Shown here one piece after another: positions 26,201-36,230 of a DNA stretch of 64,000 nt; position 1 is the stretch's first letter; every line of letters begins with the position of its first letter. Made by a program: the position numbers and the translations under genes. Source of the DNA: Papilionanthe hookeriana x Papilionanthe teres (taxonomy: Eukaryota; Streptophyta; Magnoliopsida; Asparagales; Orchidaceae). The notes beneath the pieces are model-generated. The model saw nothing but the letters and a program-made list of their open reading frames with translations, did not search any database and had not been told where the DNA came from. The DNA lies in NCBI GenBank assembly GCA_022702705.1, contig CM040423.1, forward strand, positions 46,573,575 through 46,637,574, read 5' to 3'.

Positions 26201-29200
26201 CACCTGTAGAAAACTTCAGTCTTTAAATCATTACTTGCTTCTCCCTTTTTGTGTGTGTGTGTGTTTAGGCAGGACTCCCTGTAGGAAAACTGCCCCTAAT
26301 ATACTATTGCACATGTCCATGCTCAGTAAACACACAAAAACATAAGCGAAGTGATGTCTGACTAGGGTAATCAAATCAGCAAAAAATAATAGTTAGATAT
26401 TAAAAAATACTACCTAACACTTTAATCATAGTCTTGCACATCATCTAACAAAAATGTCTCAATACAGCATCTAAATGTGCACAAGGTTACAGGGATAAAG
26501 GCTCCCGTATGACCTTGACTGGGCCGACAATTCCGACCCGCCTCTAATGATCCTAGGGATCTAGAATATGTTACTGAGGTGATGACATTTTGAAAGAGTG
26601 GCCTCACATACGAACTAACTTACACAATTTTAAAATAGAGTGGATAACATTTAATATATATAGAATATTCTTTTTGTTTCTGTTTTTAAAATAAAGGACA
26701 TCGCAAGTGACGTATTTTAGAGCCCTTGGAACCTTAACATAGGAATATTGTTTGTTGCATGTAATACAAGAACTCACATTGCTCGTCGAGGCATCCTCTC
26801 GAGCCTTGTTTAAATATTACGACAAGCAAATAGGTCACTCATCTAACGAATTAACTTATCATCTAAGCGGACTAGATGATGCACGTGCAAAAATGCAAAT
26901 ATGAGGCAGCATGCCACAGTCGCTCAAGCTAACATGTGTGGCATACTAAGTGATTGAGCACGATACAAATGTTTTAACAGGTGCGAACATTCTTAGTATA
27001 CCCTAAAATAGAGTTTAGCACGCTACGGTCGCTCATGAGAACATGTGTAGCGCACTAAACAATAAATATAATGTGAATGTTCCAATTGGTATGGAGGTTC
27101 CTATACCCAAAAGGTGTGTTTAGCATGCTACGTTGCTCAAGCGAACACGAGTAGCATACTAAATGATTGAATATGATATGAATGTTTGAACGGGTATGAA
27201 CATCCATATTACACTCTAAATGTGGTTTAGCATGCTACGATCGCTCAAGCGAACCTATGTTGCGCACTAGACAACATTCAAGTCCATATATCTAGACACA
27301 AAGCTTGCAAGCTCTATGTGATTGCAACGAAAGTGGCATTTACATGCAAAATACATGCACGTCGTGCTAAAAATGCAATTAACACATCAAATGCAACATG
27401 CAACTCACTCAAACATGGGCCAACCAATCAGACATCATGATATTGGGTTGTTGGTCTCACTGATCTAAGAAGAGTGGCCGGTTCGACTGATCAAGACATC
27501 TATTGAAGGACAACAGATCAAACCAAAGGATACTGGGCGGCCGGTCGTACAAGCCTAAAGCTGGCAGCCGATCGGATCGGTATCGGTCGACCGATCAAGG
27601 TTTTCAATGAAGGATAAGCAATCAGATCAAACAATACCAGCGGCCGGTCGCGCTGGCCTATAGCGAGCAGCCGAACCGATAAGCTTGCGAATTTTGCCAT
27701 TTTTATACGCACAATTAAAAAAAAATGATTATATGCAAACATACAAATGCACCCAATCATATTCAACGACAAGCAAAAACATTCCTAGCAACGTCACGTT
27801 GGAGCTAGGGTTAGTGATGGAGATTTGTACCATCACCTTATTGCACAAAGGAATAAGATGACAACCTTCGTTTGCCCAACATAAAATAGAGGATCTCCTG
27901 TGAGGTGGACTTTTTCTGGCCGAGGGAACGAAGACCAAAGGAATGTCTTCATCCGCTCAGTCAATCGACTTCTAATGTCCATCCAAATGAAGTCGCCAAA
28001 ATAAACGACGAGATTAGTATAACCTTGACTTTGGTATTTTGGTCTGAGGTTACGTGGAAATCACTTGGATTCGTAGGGGTAGTCCGCATAAATGGATCCC
28101 TAATCCATCGGCTTTATTTAGCACAAAATCCTAGCCCTATATTCTCTAACATCTAGACCTAGGGGCTCTATGAATGAAAAGTATGAGAGCTTGAAGGGGT
28201 TATACCTTCGCGATGGTTGTGGTCGCGCTCTCTTGGCTTGCTCCATGCTCCTACCAAGCACTGGGAAGCTAGCACCGTGTTCTTCTCGAACGAAGGTAGA
28301 AGCTCTCTTTGAAAGATGAATATCTCCTTCAAACAGATCCCTACAAGGCCTTCGTCACTCTTCTTTCAAGAGGTTGATGATGGAAGAAGAATAAATTTCA
28401 GAAGAGAAATCAAGAGGATGAAGTTTATGGGAGAAAAATACGAGAGTTTAAAGAAGTTAAACCTTCGCGATGGTTGTGGTCGCGTTATCTTGGCTTGCTC
28501 CAACCTCCTACCAAGCACCGGGAAGCTAGCATCGTGTGCATCTCAAACAAAGTTAGAAGCTATCCTCTTTCAAAGAGAGATGAATATCTCCTTCATACAG
28601 ATCCGTCCAAGGCCTTCCGCACTCTTCTTTCAAAAGCTTGATGATGGAAGAAGAAAATTTAGAAGAAAAATCAAGAGGATGAAGTTTATGGGAGACGAAG
28701 AAGCATTCTTTCTTTTCTCCAGAGCTTTCCCTGCTTCTCCCTCAAGACTCCTCGCTCTCTCCTTCAGGAAATGATGCGGGAAGGAGAAAAAGAGGATGGA
28801 GGTAGGATTTTTATGGAAGAAGAAGAAGAATCCCTCCAGTTTGCTTAAGTTTCTTTCCATGATTTGTTTTCTTCTCCCCTTGGCCTCTCTGGTTTGAAAA
28901 TAAGAAAAGACACCTAAAAATGAATCTGTCCCTCCCTTTTGTTTGCTCTGTGTCGAGACCCCAAAATCTCCTCTCGCATGCATTGGGCTTTGGCCGATTT
29001 ACCTGCTTGACACAGCTTCAAAATGGCAAGGCTTGATATGATTTGCCTTGACCCCTTCCATAAGTCTCATGGGAACTATGCAAAAGGTTTCTGTTAATGG
29101 ACCCCCCATTATGAGCATTTCAGGAGTGACTCGGCAATTTTTGGCGAAGAAAAAATTGGGCGCTTAAGCACCGAAGCGGGCGCAAAGGTGCTTGTCCCTC

Positions 29201-32200
29201 AATTTACAACATTTTTGTATTGGGCACAAAAGTGGTCACGATGGCATAAAAGTAAAAGGCTCTCGAGTTGGTGAAAATTGGGCACTCAAGCGCTTAGCAC
29301 GTCGCTACCCGAGAGGCGGGCGCAAAAGCATCCATAGAGTAAATGGCACCTCGTTTGGGAGGCACCAGATCGAGGGAGGGGCACTTAGGGGCCCAAACCC
29401 CCCAAGAGGTTTGCCCTTTGGATTTCCTTTGCGTATGCGCGCAAATTCGTGCAAATGACCTTTTATGGATTCTTGGACAACCAGAGATCATCTAGGAGTG
29501 AAAATAGGTTCTCCTACATCAGGTTGGACACTCGGGGTGTGTTGTATCGGATGAAAATTGCCACTCGGAGCCTAATACAACCTGAACAGTTTGAATCAAT
29601 TTTGCATGTTTGTACGAATGTTTTCACTGATCCAAAATCTGTGAGAAACCATGTGTTGTTAATATACGACCCTGTAACTCAAAAATAAACATTTCGAAGG
29701 TTTTAATTTAGGGATTTTAGTGCTGACAAGTGTCCCACCGCGTGAGTAGATCGGTTTGAACCCGAACTTTTCCAAGACGCCCATCGAAGAGTCTGATGAC
29801 TGCCCTTGACTAGGGGAGGCTTCGAATAGATGGATTATGGCCTCTAAACACCAAGATAAGCATTAAACACTTCCCGTGCCGGGAAGAACACTACCCCACG
29901 GCGAATTTTCTGGGTAGGGCTAAATCGATACCGATCCTAGTTCTATGCCCTAGACACGTACTAGGTGATTGAATAGATGCTTTGGACTACGGGAAGCTGA
30001 AAACAATCCTGAAGCGTTCAAGTGGACACCGCACACGTATGACATCAAAAATGATGTCGACATTGTATCAAGGCAAGTCCAAACTATGATATATTCGGCT
30101 CAGCTAGACTCGATTACAGCCTTACCAATGAATCATTCTCTCTAAGTCTTGGCCTCCATATGTGATGCAAAATATGACTTGGTCAAATGCAACGATATTA
30201 AGGTAAGATAAATGCAATTTTATGAGAAATTAACTCGAAACATCTATTTTATGTGAACATTTTTACCAACTAAGAAAACTCTTCGTGCAGGATTATAAGC
30301 CTCAAACCCCGGGACTAATCTTTTACAATGAAATTACAAAATTGGCACAAAGTCGAAGTAAATATTCTCACCCCACTCAAGCTAATAATTGCAGATTGTT
30401 ATTAACAATCATAGGCATCGCTAAAATATTCTGCAGTCCGTTTGTTTAGAAGTTTCAATGCATTTTATGGTGAAAATGCATTCAAGGAAAACAAAAAAAA
30501 AACTCTTTACATGACCTTACCTATAGAATAAGATCCTAAATTCTAATCTTTTGGTCTCCCTCAAATCTTTGAGATAGAAGTCCCAATAATTAATGCAATG
30601 CCGTTATTGCTTTGATAAATTAAATTAAAACACTACAACCTGAACATCTGCAAGCAAAAAAATGAGTAGCGTCGACAATTTCTAGGATAATAATCATGAA
30701 AAAAGGAGCTAACATAAATATTTTTTACCGCTTCACTTATATGATAGGTTCGTAAGTCTCAAATCAGTGGGCTTCGCTCAGGCTTTTAGGTAACATTAGT
30801 AGAGTATGAAGGTTCATGCAATATCTTCATTTATAAAAATTAAAAAAAAAAAAAGCGCTTGACATGTGTATCAACATCAAGATTATCCTAGGTTACTAAA
30901 ATATGAAAAAACCTTGAACATGGGAATCATACTAATGATTTGAGACACCTAAATAAATTTTAAAAAAAATGTATTTAGACTTTTTCAATGCTGTATTTTA
31001 GGCATAATTTTTGTAAATCATAAATTTGGCGAACTCCATCTAAATATAAGACAATATTTTAAAAGATTAAAAGAAAATATTTTAAAATATAAAACCTGAA
31101 TTAACAATTAACTGCCTTGTGCTCCGAGCAATTGTACATTCATTATCCGTTTTGGTTTATCAAGGATGATAAATTTAAGTTTGACTAATGCTAAAAAAAA
31201 ATTTATATCATTTTGAGTTTATAACATGATCATACCAAAAAATGGCATGCATTTGAAGGCATGACATATGCCCTTTAAACGTATATGTAGCTTGATTATG
31301 ATGGAACTATTATAATATATTTAAATTCCAAGCCCATAAGTTTCTCGATAACCAAGTCTATGATTTTGGGTCATAAGATACATTTGATAGGTCATAATAA
31401 CCTTTGTTAACCATGGTTGGTCTTAAAACCAACGCCTTAATAATCTTTCCCCTAGGTCCATGAGGCCTCTTTAAACAATTCAACACATGATTTCTGACGA
31501 TGATCTTTGTGTCAAATTGGATTGATTATCTCCATTAGCTCAGCATACTAGATTTTGATCGAATTTGTCATCATTTTTGCATCATTCACTCTAAGTTTAT
31601 AGTAATATACATATGTCTCTCTAATTTAAATTACCACTCTTAAAGCAAAGCGTTGTAATGCCTATGAGAATAGTCGAACAGGATTAAAAAAATTTATAGA
31701 ATCAAATATGCAATATGCCTTCTGAAATTTTATAAAAGATCACTCTAATATGAGTAGGATTGGGTGAAAAGTTTCAAAGTCTATAGCATGGATGATAGTT
31801 TTCACTATATTGTTCTGCCAACTAAATGGAAAGGAATAATCATGAGGCAAGGCAAATAGTTTGCATATGCCCTCAAACATGCATTATTATCAAAGAAGTC
31901 ACTCATGTTCCATGGGATACTCGACAGGCGGAATACATTGATAAAATCTTCGAGCGTGTATGGATAAATTGAGGTTGCCTTAGTGCATTTATTGTGTGAG
32001 GATATCACCACTTCTAGTTAGAATCATTTACTCCTAATAGAGAGAACAAAAAGGTTATCAAAGTTGAGCCTAAGATTAATTTTCAAACTCGTTTTCAACA
32101 TAAACTTTTAAACCTATTTGTGAGTGCAAACGTTTGTATTTGTATACCAATTAATTTTAAAATAATTTGATTTGTGACATAAACTCTAATAATCTTGCAT

Positions 32201-34757
32201 TAGCTTTCCTGTAATAAAATTTTGTGTGAGCTCTTTACATTGATCACCACTCTTACTCAAATGAGAATTATTTCCTTTGAACTCCCTTGAGTGTCAGTTA
32301 CAACCCTCTCAACTACATGGTGTTTAATAAGAGTCGCTCACCAACATGCTCATCTATATATAGTAGAAACCCTTCAAAATATGTAAGATTTACAAATGGT
32401 ATTAACCACTTCATCTCAATAAAGCTTTTGGCTATGATAACACTTGCTTATTGTTCATGGTTTCCAGGTCGTATTTGAAAGAGTTTTCATCATTCTAGTT
32501 GTGATATTCTTAAGCAATATGCTGCAGGCAATATTCTTGGTAAGCGACGAAGTGTAGAAATTCGAATGATGAATTTTCTAATAGATTTAACTTGGGTCAT
32601 GAATATGAACTTTGTTTCTGAATGAGTGGTGTTTTTTGTATAGACTTTATTTTGAATTTTTTAACATTCACAATCATTTCCGTCCTCAGTGGCTTTTTCT
32701 CATACTTTTTTTCCTAGAAGTTTACTATTGCTTCTGAAACCACTTATGAAGGAGTGTTTATTAAATTTGGGCCAAATTGGAGTTTGATACATCAGCGACC
32801 AAATACATCTTCAACCCAAACGCTAAAAGCTTAGGGTCAAGCCAACCATTTGATATTTCTATATCAACGTACACTTCAACCATCTAAAGTAAAGCTAAAC
32901 AGGATACTCTCTATGCGCTTTAATAGCTAACTTCATCTGCTCTTGATAGTATGAGTTAGATGCTAAATTCAATGGAGCATATCCTACTCCTAGAAACAAT
33001 GTCAATGGTCAAGGACGATGCTCCAAATAGTGATGATTAGATGCTGTATCACATACAATTACAGAAAAATAGTTTCGAGTTTGTTCATCCAAAAGTAGAT
33101 TTCTCTAATTATCAGATAAGCCCATAGGCTAGATGGGCCTTTTGGGCTGAATGGATCAAGCTCATTTGTCGCACACTCGAAGTATGGGTGGAAGCAGACT
33201 GTATTTGTCGACCATGTCTATCAAAGTCACAACTATAAAACTTGCCTCGCAGAAGGACTTGGCAGTTCCTCGAGCGGTCTCGCCGTTGTTCATGCAAAAG
33301 TCCCTGCCAAGTTTGCCCATACTCATCTAGCTCCTCTACCAAGCTTGTCTATCCTCATCAAGTTTTCCTATGGAGCTCGCTTGCACTTATCAAGCTAATC
33401 TTCATGTTCGCCAAACGATCCTCTGAGGCTGCTTCAGCAGCAGAAAGGAAACTCCTACCTGTCACCGTCCATACTCATTCATAAGCCGCCTAACACTCAT
33501 GGTGATATCTTATCAAGTATCAAGTATAGCTCTCAGCTGATTTCGTACAGTACGACCTATACTATAATATTTATTTTTTCCTTAATGTAGCCCTAGGGGA
33601 GTAAGGATACTCTAGGAGATGTATAATGAGAAGGGTCCTCCCTCCTTCGGGGAAGATCCATGAAGCAAAAAGGGTAACAACTCCAACCTGAAATCCTCCC
33701 TTCCCTTTAACCTTCTTCATGGATCTCACAAGATCTTTACCGAATTGTGTAAACTCACTAACTATGTGGGACCATACGTACTAAAAAGATCAATAGAGTT
33801 TAACCCTGCAAGTCATGCTCAGCAATATCTTGTTAAAGCGTATCAATGCGTATTAGGGAGTGCAAACAAATAAAGATCGAAATTGGGCCATCTGCATCAT
33901 TAATCAAATCTATTTTTAATTTAAAAATCTTAAGCTTATGAGTGGGGCCATCCACGTAATATTTCTTCACGTACTTTTTAGCCACTCTTTCGCTTATGTA
34001 TGAGCTCTTTATATGGATGGCCAATCTAGAGAACTCTCTATAGTGGTCATCAATCTTGAACCTCATTCTCCCTCAAAGCAATCTTTTTATTTATTTATTA
34101 TTTTTTTGTTAGAAACACTCTATTTAATTTAATCTGATTATAAGTGGAAATTCCTATTGTACAATTTCGGTGCAAGTAAAAAATAAAATTAGAATTTCTC
34201 TCTTTTGATTGAAAGAAATATGTAGATAAATGTATATATGAGACGAGTTTGTTGAGACTACTTGCTGACTCTTTCTCTAAAAACTGAAAAATATTCTCAA
34301 AAAATTGATATGCATCTCATAAATGTCATTATGGTTTTTTAAATTCGTAATAAGTATCTCTTGTAATTTTTATATATTTTTACAGATATGGACACTCTAT
34401 GAGAAAAATGAGCTTGAGAACATCATCGACACATCCTTAAATGGCGATTTTGATGCCGAGGAGGCCTGCAGGTTTCTGAAGGTTGGCCTCCTCTGCACTC
34501 AAGAGAACCCGAAGCTTCGTCCCTCCATATCCACAGTCGTAAAGATGCTCGCAGGTGAGATCGATGTCGATTCCTTCGAAATCACAGAGCCTGGTATGAT
34601 CACTGACTTTATGGATCTGAAAGTAAGACAGAACAATCAGCATTTAGCTTCAGATGTGCTCTCTGCCATTAACTCACCTCAGGGAGCTTGGCCCATATCG
34701 TCAGGGGACACCACACATGCTTCTATTAGTTTTACTGCAATAACTGATCGTCCGTAG
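14183..34757 (+). CDS. CRPK1: CRPK1-like receptor-like cytoplasmic kinase (6 exons)
   Basis: Join 14183-14246, 14401-14516, 14600-14810, 14920-15157, 22032-22182 and 34386-34757. These total 1152 nt, giving 383 residues and a TAG stop, and every intron is GT-AG. The protein is a Ser/Thr kinase: glycine loop GEGGFG at 51-56, ATP lysine VAIK K72, helix-C E88, HRD 168-170, N175, DFG 188-190 and APE 214-216. It is an active RD-type enzyme by motif. There is no signal peptide or membrane helix. The N-terminus MTCFSFIFKRK has a Cys3 and basic residues that could allow lipid anchoring. Order and wording (TRKADIYSFGVLL, FDAEEACR, CTQENPKLRPS, ISDFMDLKVR) match Arabidopsis At1g16670 and its relatives. 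In Arabidopsis, CRPK1 is a plasma-membrane kinase that phosphorylates 14-3-3 proteins and thereby lowers CBF levels and freezing tolerance. Family assignment is firm; one-to-one orthology is inferred. Confidence 0.88.
14401..14516 (+). CDS. CRPK1: CRPK1-like exon 2 (juxta-kinase and P-loop)
   Basis: 116 nt. It completes the GAA of codon 22 and encodes residues to 60, including NVKIYSYKVLQKATDNFS and the glycine-rich loop GEGGFGCVYK. Acceptor TTGTAG, donor GTAATT. It ends on a codon boundary. Confidence 0.9.
14600..14810 (+). CDS. CRPK1: CRPK1-like exon 3 (kinase N-lobe)
   Basis: 211 nt, residues 61-130 plus one base of Gly131. It holds the catalytic lysine in VAIKVL, helix-C EFLNEL, and the typical NLVGLIGCCVDGNQRILVYN. 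Acceptor TCTCAG, donor GTAAGT. Confidence 0.92.
14920..15157 (+). CDS. CRPK1: CRPK1-like exon 4 (catalytic loop)
   Basis: 238 nt, Gly131 to the first two bases of codon 210. It holds HRDIKASNILLD and SDFGIAKLL. The donor is GTGAGT at 15158. Failure to splice here gives an immediate TGA (ACA ATG TGA), so intron retention would make a kinase-dead protein of about 210 residues. Confidence 0.93.
16140..18400. repeat. LTR-retrotransposon-derived block in intron 4
   Basis: 16200-16310 (CCGTCATCTCGGGCC, GGTAGTCAACCCAACC, GACAGAAGGATTC) lines up with 25165-25250 (CCGTCATCTCAAG, GGTAGTCAACCCTAC), so the block belongs to the same repeat as the one in intron 5. It includes a 100-bp tandem array and then a GC-rich stretch (17440-18330) unlike its surroundings, such as the leader or U5 region of an LTR element. 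A 164-residue minus-strand open frame at 17819-18313 lies in the GC-rich part and shows no recognisable family. Confidence 0.45.
16930..17175. repeat. 100-bp tandem repeat, 2-3 copies
   Basis: The block ACTTATAAATTCTTATTT recurs as ACTTGTAAACTCTTATTT about 101 bp on (16959, 17060), and its start again at 17160 (ACTTACAACCC). Each is preceded by a GAGGAnnATTnGACTAG-like block. Confidence 0.65.
18474..18853. mobile_element. MITE family C (ACGTACGCAGCGCT termini)
   Basis: About 380 bp. Left end GGGAAATTATTCCATACG; complement of the right end GGGAAAATTATTTCATACG. The TIR continues inward to AATAACCAGCGAATAA on both sides, over 45 bp in all. The right end carries the self-complementary core ACGTACGCAGCGCTACGTACGT. 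The interior repeats CCAATAACCTC and GAGGTTATTGG in both orientations. It shares interior and ends with 40731-41114. No clean target duplication here. Confidence 0.75.
19550..19800 (-). pseudogene. Retrotransposon gag zinc-knuckle relic
   Basis: On the minus strand, around the complement of 19690-19750, the frame reads FWCRQPRHIMKN followed by a stop and PTLA, resembling a CCHC zinc knuckle (C-x2-C-x4-H-x4-C) with its second Cys and last Cys lost. It continues SPVETKVNVASS and VESTRFCQ. There are multiple stops and no flanking pol. The call rests on a short match. Confidence 0.35.
19861..20556. other. Intronic AT-rich DNA, nothing recognised
   Basis: No domain, RNA gene or inverted repeat identified between the gag relic and the hAT-like element. 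Confidence 0.5.
20565..20963. mobile_element. hAT-like non-autonomous element
   Basis: Ends TAGGGGTGTAAGGGAGTC and TTTACACTCCTA, an 11-12 bp TIR. Flanks ATTTTACT (20557-20564) and ATTTTAAT (20964-20971) agree at 7 of 8 positions, consistent with a hAT duplication. Subterminal regions are rich in GAGCTCG and GAGCCGGCTC motifs. Same family type as 8727, 47672 and 59612. Confidence 0.78.
21340..21470 (-). repeat. tRNA-like sequence, possible SINE head
   Basis: The complement of 21395-21450 contains ATCTCAATGGAAGACAG (box A-like) and, about 30 bases later, GGTTCGATTCCCGCC (a strong box B / T-arm). Between them CAGCTTCC...GGGAGCTG could form an 8-bp stem. The acceptor arms do not pair and no CCA context exists, so it is not a functional tRNA. 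Plant SINEs have this arrangement. The limits of the whole element are not visible. Confidence 0.45.
22032..22182 (+). CDS. CRPK1: CRPK1-like exon 5 (APE and subdomain IX)
   Basis: 151 nt. It completes Ile210, then GYLAPEYAVRGQLTRKADIY and SFGVLLVEIISG, ending LLER in phase 0. Acceptor TGTGTAG, donor GTATGG. It is an island between 6.9 and 12.2 kb introns. Confidence 0.92.
22853..23080. mobile_element. MITE family A, full palindromic copy
   Basis: Left TTTACATACATACCGCTCAA with TCTTTACATATCTTACACAG. Right AGAGATGTAAATACATAGGG and TTGGGTGATATGTATGTAAA. The two halves are near-complete complements. It lies immediately before the LINE fragment. Confidence 0.75.
23130..23935 (+). pseudogene. LINE reverse transcriptase C-terminal fragment
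   Basis: Broken frames read as the 3' part of a plant L1-type reverse transcriptase: FADVILLVDNT (the FADD box with its second Asp lost), LELWRPTLESKGICLSRSEA, CERFRYIRSIVQSDGDI, GWLKWRNAS, HALLYGAECRP. The 3' end CCGACCCCACTTAGTGG followed by TTGTTGTT is the typical tail of these LINEs. Stops and shifts throughout. 5'-truncated, as is usual for LINEs. Confidence 0.8.
26910..27280. repeat. 104-109 bp tandem array, four copies
   Basis: Unit landmark CGCTCAAG-C-AACATGTG at 26921, 27030, 27134 (variant TGCTCAAGCGAACACG) and 27242. Each unit also has TTTAGCATGCTACG and a run of the type ATGAATGTTnnAACnGGTATG. Confidence 0.78.
27500..27690. repeat. Two copies of a 105-bp CGGCCGGTCG unit
   Basis: GAAGGACAACAGATCAAACC...GGCGGCCGGTCG (from 27506) is repeated as GAAGGATAAGCAATCAGATC...AGCGGCCGGTCG (from 27609). 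A third, partial match starts near 27420. GATCGG and CCGATC are frequent. Confidence 0.65.
28176..28690. repeat. 257-bp tandem duplication
   Basis: Unit 1 starts GAAAAGTATGAGAGCTTGAA at 28176 and unit 2 GAAAAATACGAGAGTTTAAA at 28433. Both continue CTTCGCGATGGTTGTGGTCG, ACCAAGCAC(C/T)GGGAAGCTAG and GATGAATATCTCCTTCA. Open frames across it (28316-28774 and the complement 28630-28983) follow the repeat and show no known domain. Confidence 0.85.
30061..34385. other. Unassigned right part of intron 5
   Basis: Mostly AT-rich. 32750-33540 has a G+C-richer tract that starts GGAGTGTTTATTAAATTTGG, like the junction of a retrotransposon with an LTR, and includes CTCATCAAGCT-type repeats near 33320-33400. 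I could not name any family in it, and frames such as the complement of 31805-32011 show no domain. Confidence 0.4.
34386..34757 (+). CDS. CRPK1: CRPK1-like exon 6 (kinase C-lobe and tail)
   Basis: 372 nt with stop, residues 261-383. IWTLYEKNELENIIDTSLNG and FDAEEACRFLKVGLLCTQEN complete subdomains X-XI, with the invariant Arg in KLRPS. After ISTVVKMLAGE comes a variable Ser/Thr-rich tail starting MITDFMDLKVRQ. The acceptor is TTTACAG at 34385. Confidence 0.93.
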   Translation: MWTLYEKNELENIIDTSLNGDFDAEEACRFLKVGLLCTQENPKLRPSISTVVKMLAGEIDVDSFEITEPGMITDFMDLKVRQNNQHLASDVLSAINSPQGAWPISSGDTTHASISFTAITDRP

Positions 34758-34880
34758 CCATAGGCACTTCTGTAGCTTCAAATAACAGCCTCACTAATCA
34801 TCTTCCTTCTTTTGTATTATTGTATCAATCCGGGGAAAATATAGGCTTGTGTATGGGAGAAATACAATTCATAATATTTA
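34758..34880 (+). other. Probable 3' UTR of the CRPK1-like gene
   Basis: AT-rich sequence after the TAG with T-rich and AATAC/ATAAT motifs (TTTTGTATTATTGTATC at 34809, AATACAATTCATAATATT at 34861). No single canonical AATAAA is seen, so the cleavage site is a guess. Confidence 0.4.
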
Positions 34881-36230
34881 AAATTTTAGGGAAATAACAA
34901 GATGAATTCTTTAACTCTGGTCAAGGGCGGATTGATCGGCAAAATCATCAAATATCTAATTTTTTTTAAAGTATCGGGCAAAAGAAAATAATTACTAAAT
35001 TGCCAATTATAAAAGACAATAAAATTAAATTTTACTATCTGTATAAGAGAAATTGTAAATTTCAGGGGGTGTAATTGCTCGTAACTAGACATAACTTGGT
35101 TCCGCCACTAGCACCGGTGCAGTGGTGTCTTTAGGCAGCTTTATATCATAGGAAAATATTTAGGCCACAATATTGTAATTCAAATTTGGTTAGAAGAGGG
35201 ATTACAGTTATCAGATTTATTTTAAGTGTAATATAAATTATTGATTAATTAGTTATGTATTGTCTTTTTTTTTTTAAGTTTAGTTTACTGTCTGCAGAGC
35301 TTATTTTCATCAAATTTAAGTGAGAATTATGTCACTTGTTTTTTTCTTTTGCTGAATAAAATTACACATTTCCATTGCATGCATTCATTGTTTCCTTGAA
35401 TCAATTTTCATTCTGAGCTAAAGAGCAGCAGAAGCTCTCTGCTGATATCTAATTTAACCCACCTTTTTTTTATTTCATCCTCTGTTCATTTCTGTGCTGT
35501 TTTCTAAATTGATGCGATGAATAAGCAAAGAGAATAAAACAAAGATTTACATTAAAAACCCTGAACGGGAAATAATATGGACGAGGGAGAAGAAAATTAA
35601 CAAAATTCTAAAAAAAAAAAAAAAAAAAAGCAGAGAACAATGAAGTTGTCAAAATAATTTCTTCTTAGTAGTAGATACATTCAATCAAAATAAAAATATT
35701 CTTTTATTATGTACTGCACAATACATTTTGATTCCAAAAATTAACCATAATGAAGTCTAATTTTATTAATTACGAAAAAAAGAGGATGAGTAGAAAAACT
35801 TATTAGATACCATAAAAAATTTGGTATCTAATAAGTTCTATCTACTATTAGATTGGACCAATGACTCATTAGTGTTTTTTTAAACAAAATGTTGTTAACT
35901 AATTTTCAACTTCTATGATCAAAAGCAACAAGGCTTACTAGCATAACTCGAATGGCTCTTGACCCATTCATCAATAGAATTTAGTTGAGTGAATGAATCT
36001 AAAAGTGGGCTACAAAAGATCAAACTCATAATGCTGGCAATCAGATAAAAATCAATAAAGCACTCGTAGGTCGAGTACAAGAATCACCAGAAGTTCATAA
36101 TCTCCTGATTTAACAAAGAAGTAAACCTGATGATGTCTCTAAAACCTTAGTTTGAGTGGGATATTTTTAATAAGACAACCATATATGTGTAAAGATCTAG
36201 AAATTATATAAGAATAAATGTAATTTTATG
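34881..36230. other. AT-rich intergenic DNA downstream of the kinase gene
   Basis: No gene or transposon family recognised, apart from the perfect hairpin at 35797-35837. A poly-A run is near 35610. Confidence 0.5.
35797..35837. repeat. Perfect 16-bp inverted repeat, 9-nt loop
   Basis: AACTTATTAGATACCA at 35797-35812 and its exact complement TGGTATCTAATAAGTT at 35822-35837, separated by 9 A/T-rich bases. It is too short for a known RNA class and could be the core of a decayed palindromic MITE. Confidence 0.85.

Larger units (their letters stand above)
24379..30060. repeat. Long LTR-retrotransposon-like block in intron 5
   Basis: Non-coding for its whole length. Near its left edge is CGGAGTCGCCAGC (24408), a phrase I associate with LTRs of some plant gypsy elements. 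24830-26860 is repeated in diverged form at 38240-40190 in the same orientation, with matched blocks such as GTGAATTGTGTTGTCC against GTGAATTTCGCCGTCC. Inside are three tandem arrays (26910-27280, 27500-27690, 28176-28690). No gag or pol was recognised, so it could be a large solo LTR or a non-autonomous derivative. The limits are approximate. Confidence 0.5.
22183..34385 (+). other. CRPK1-like intron 5 (12.2 kb), transposon-filled
   Basis: Starts GTATGG and ends TTTTTACAG. Holds MITE family A (22853-23080), a LINE 3' fragment (23130-23935), a long LTR-retrotransposon-like block (24379-30060) and unassigned sequence (30061-34385). The exons on both sides are phase-compatible, so it must be spliced for a full kinase. 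Confidence 0.8.

Noticed and set aside
26910..27280. CRISPR-like array
   Set aside because: Repeats are about 107 bp, diverged over their whole length and lack spacer structure; this is a plant tandem repeat.
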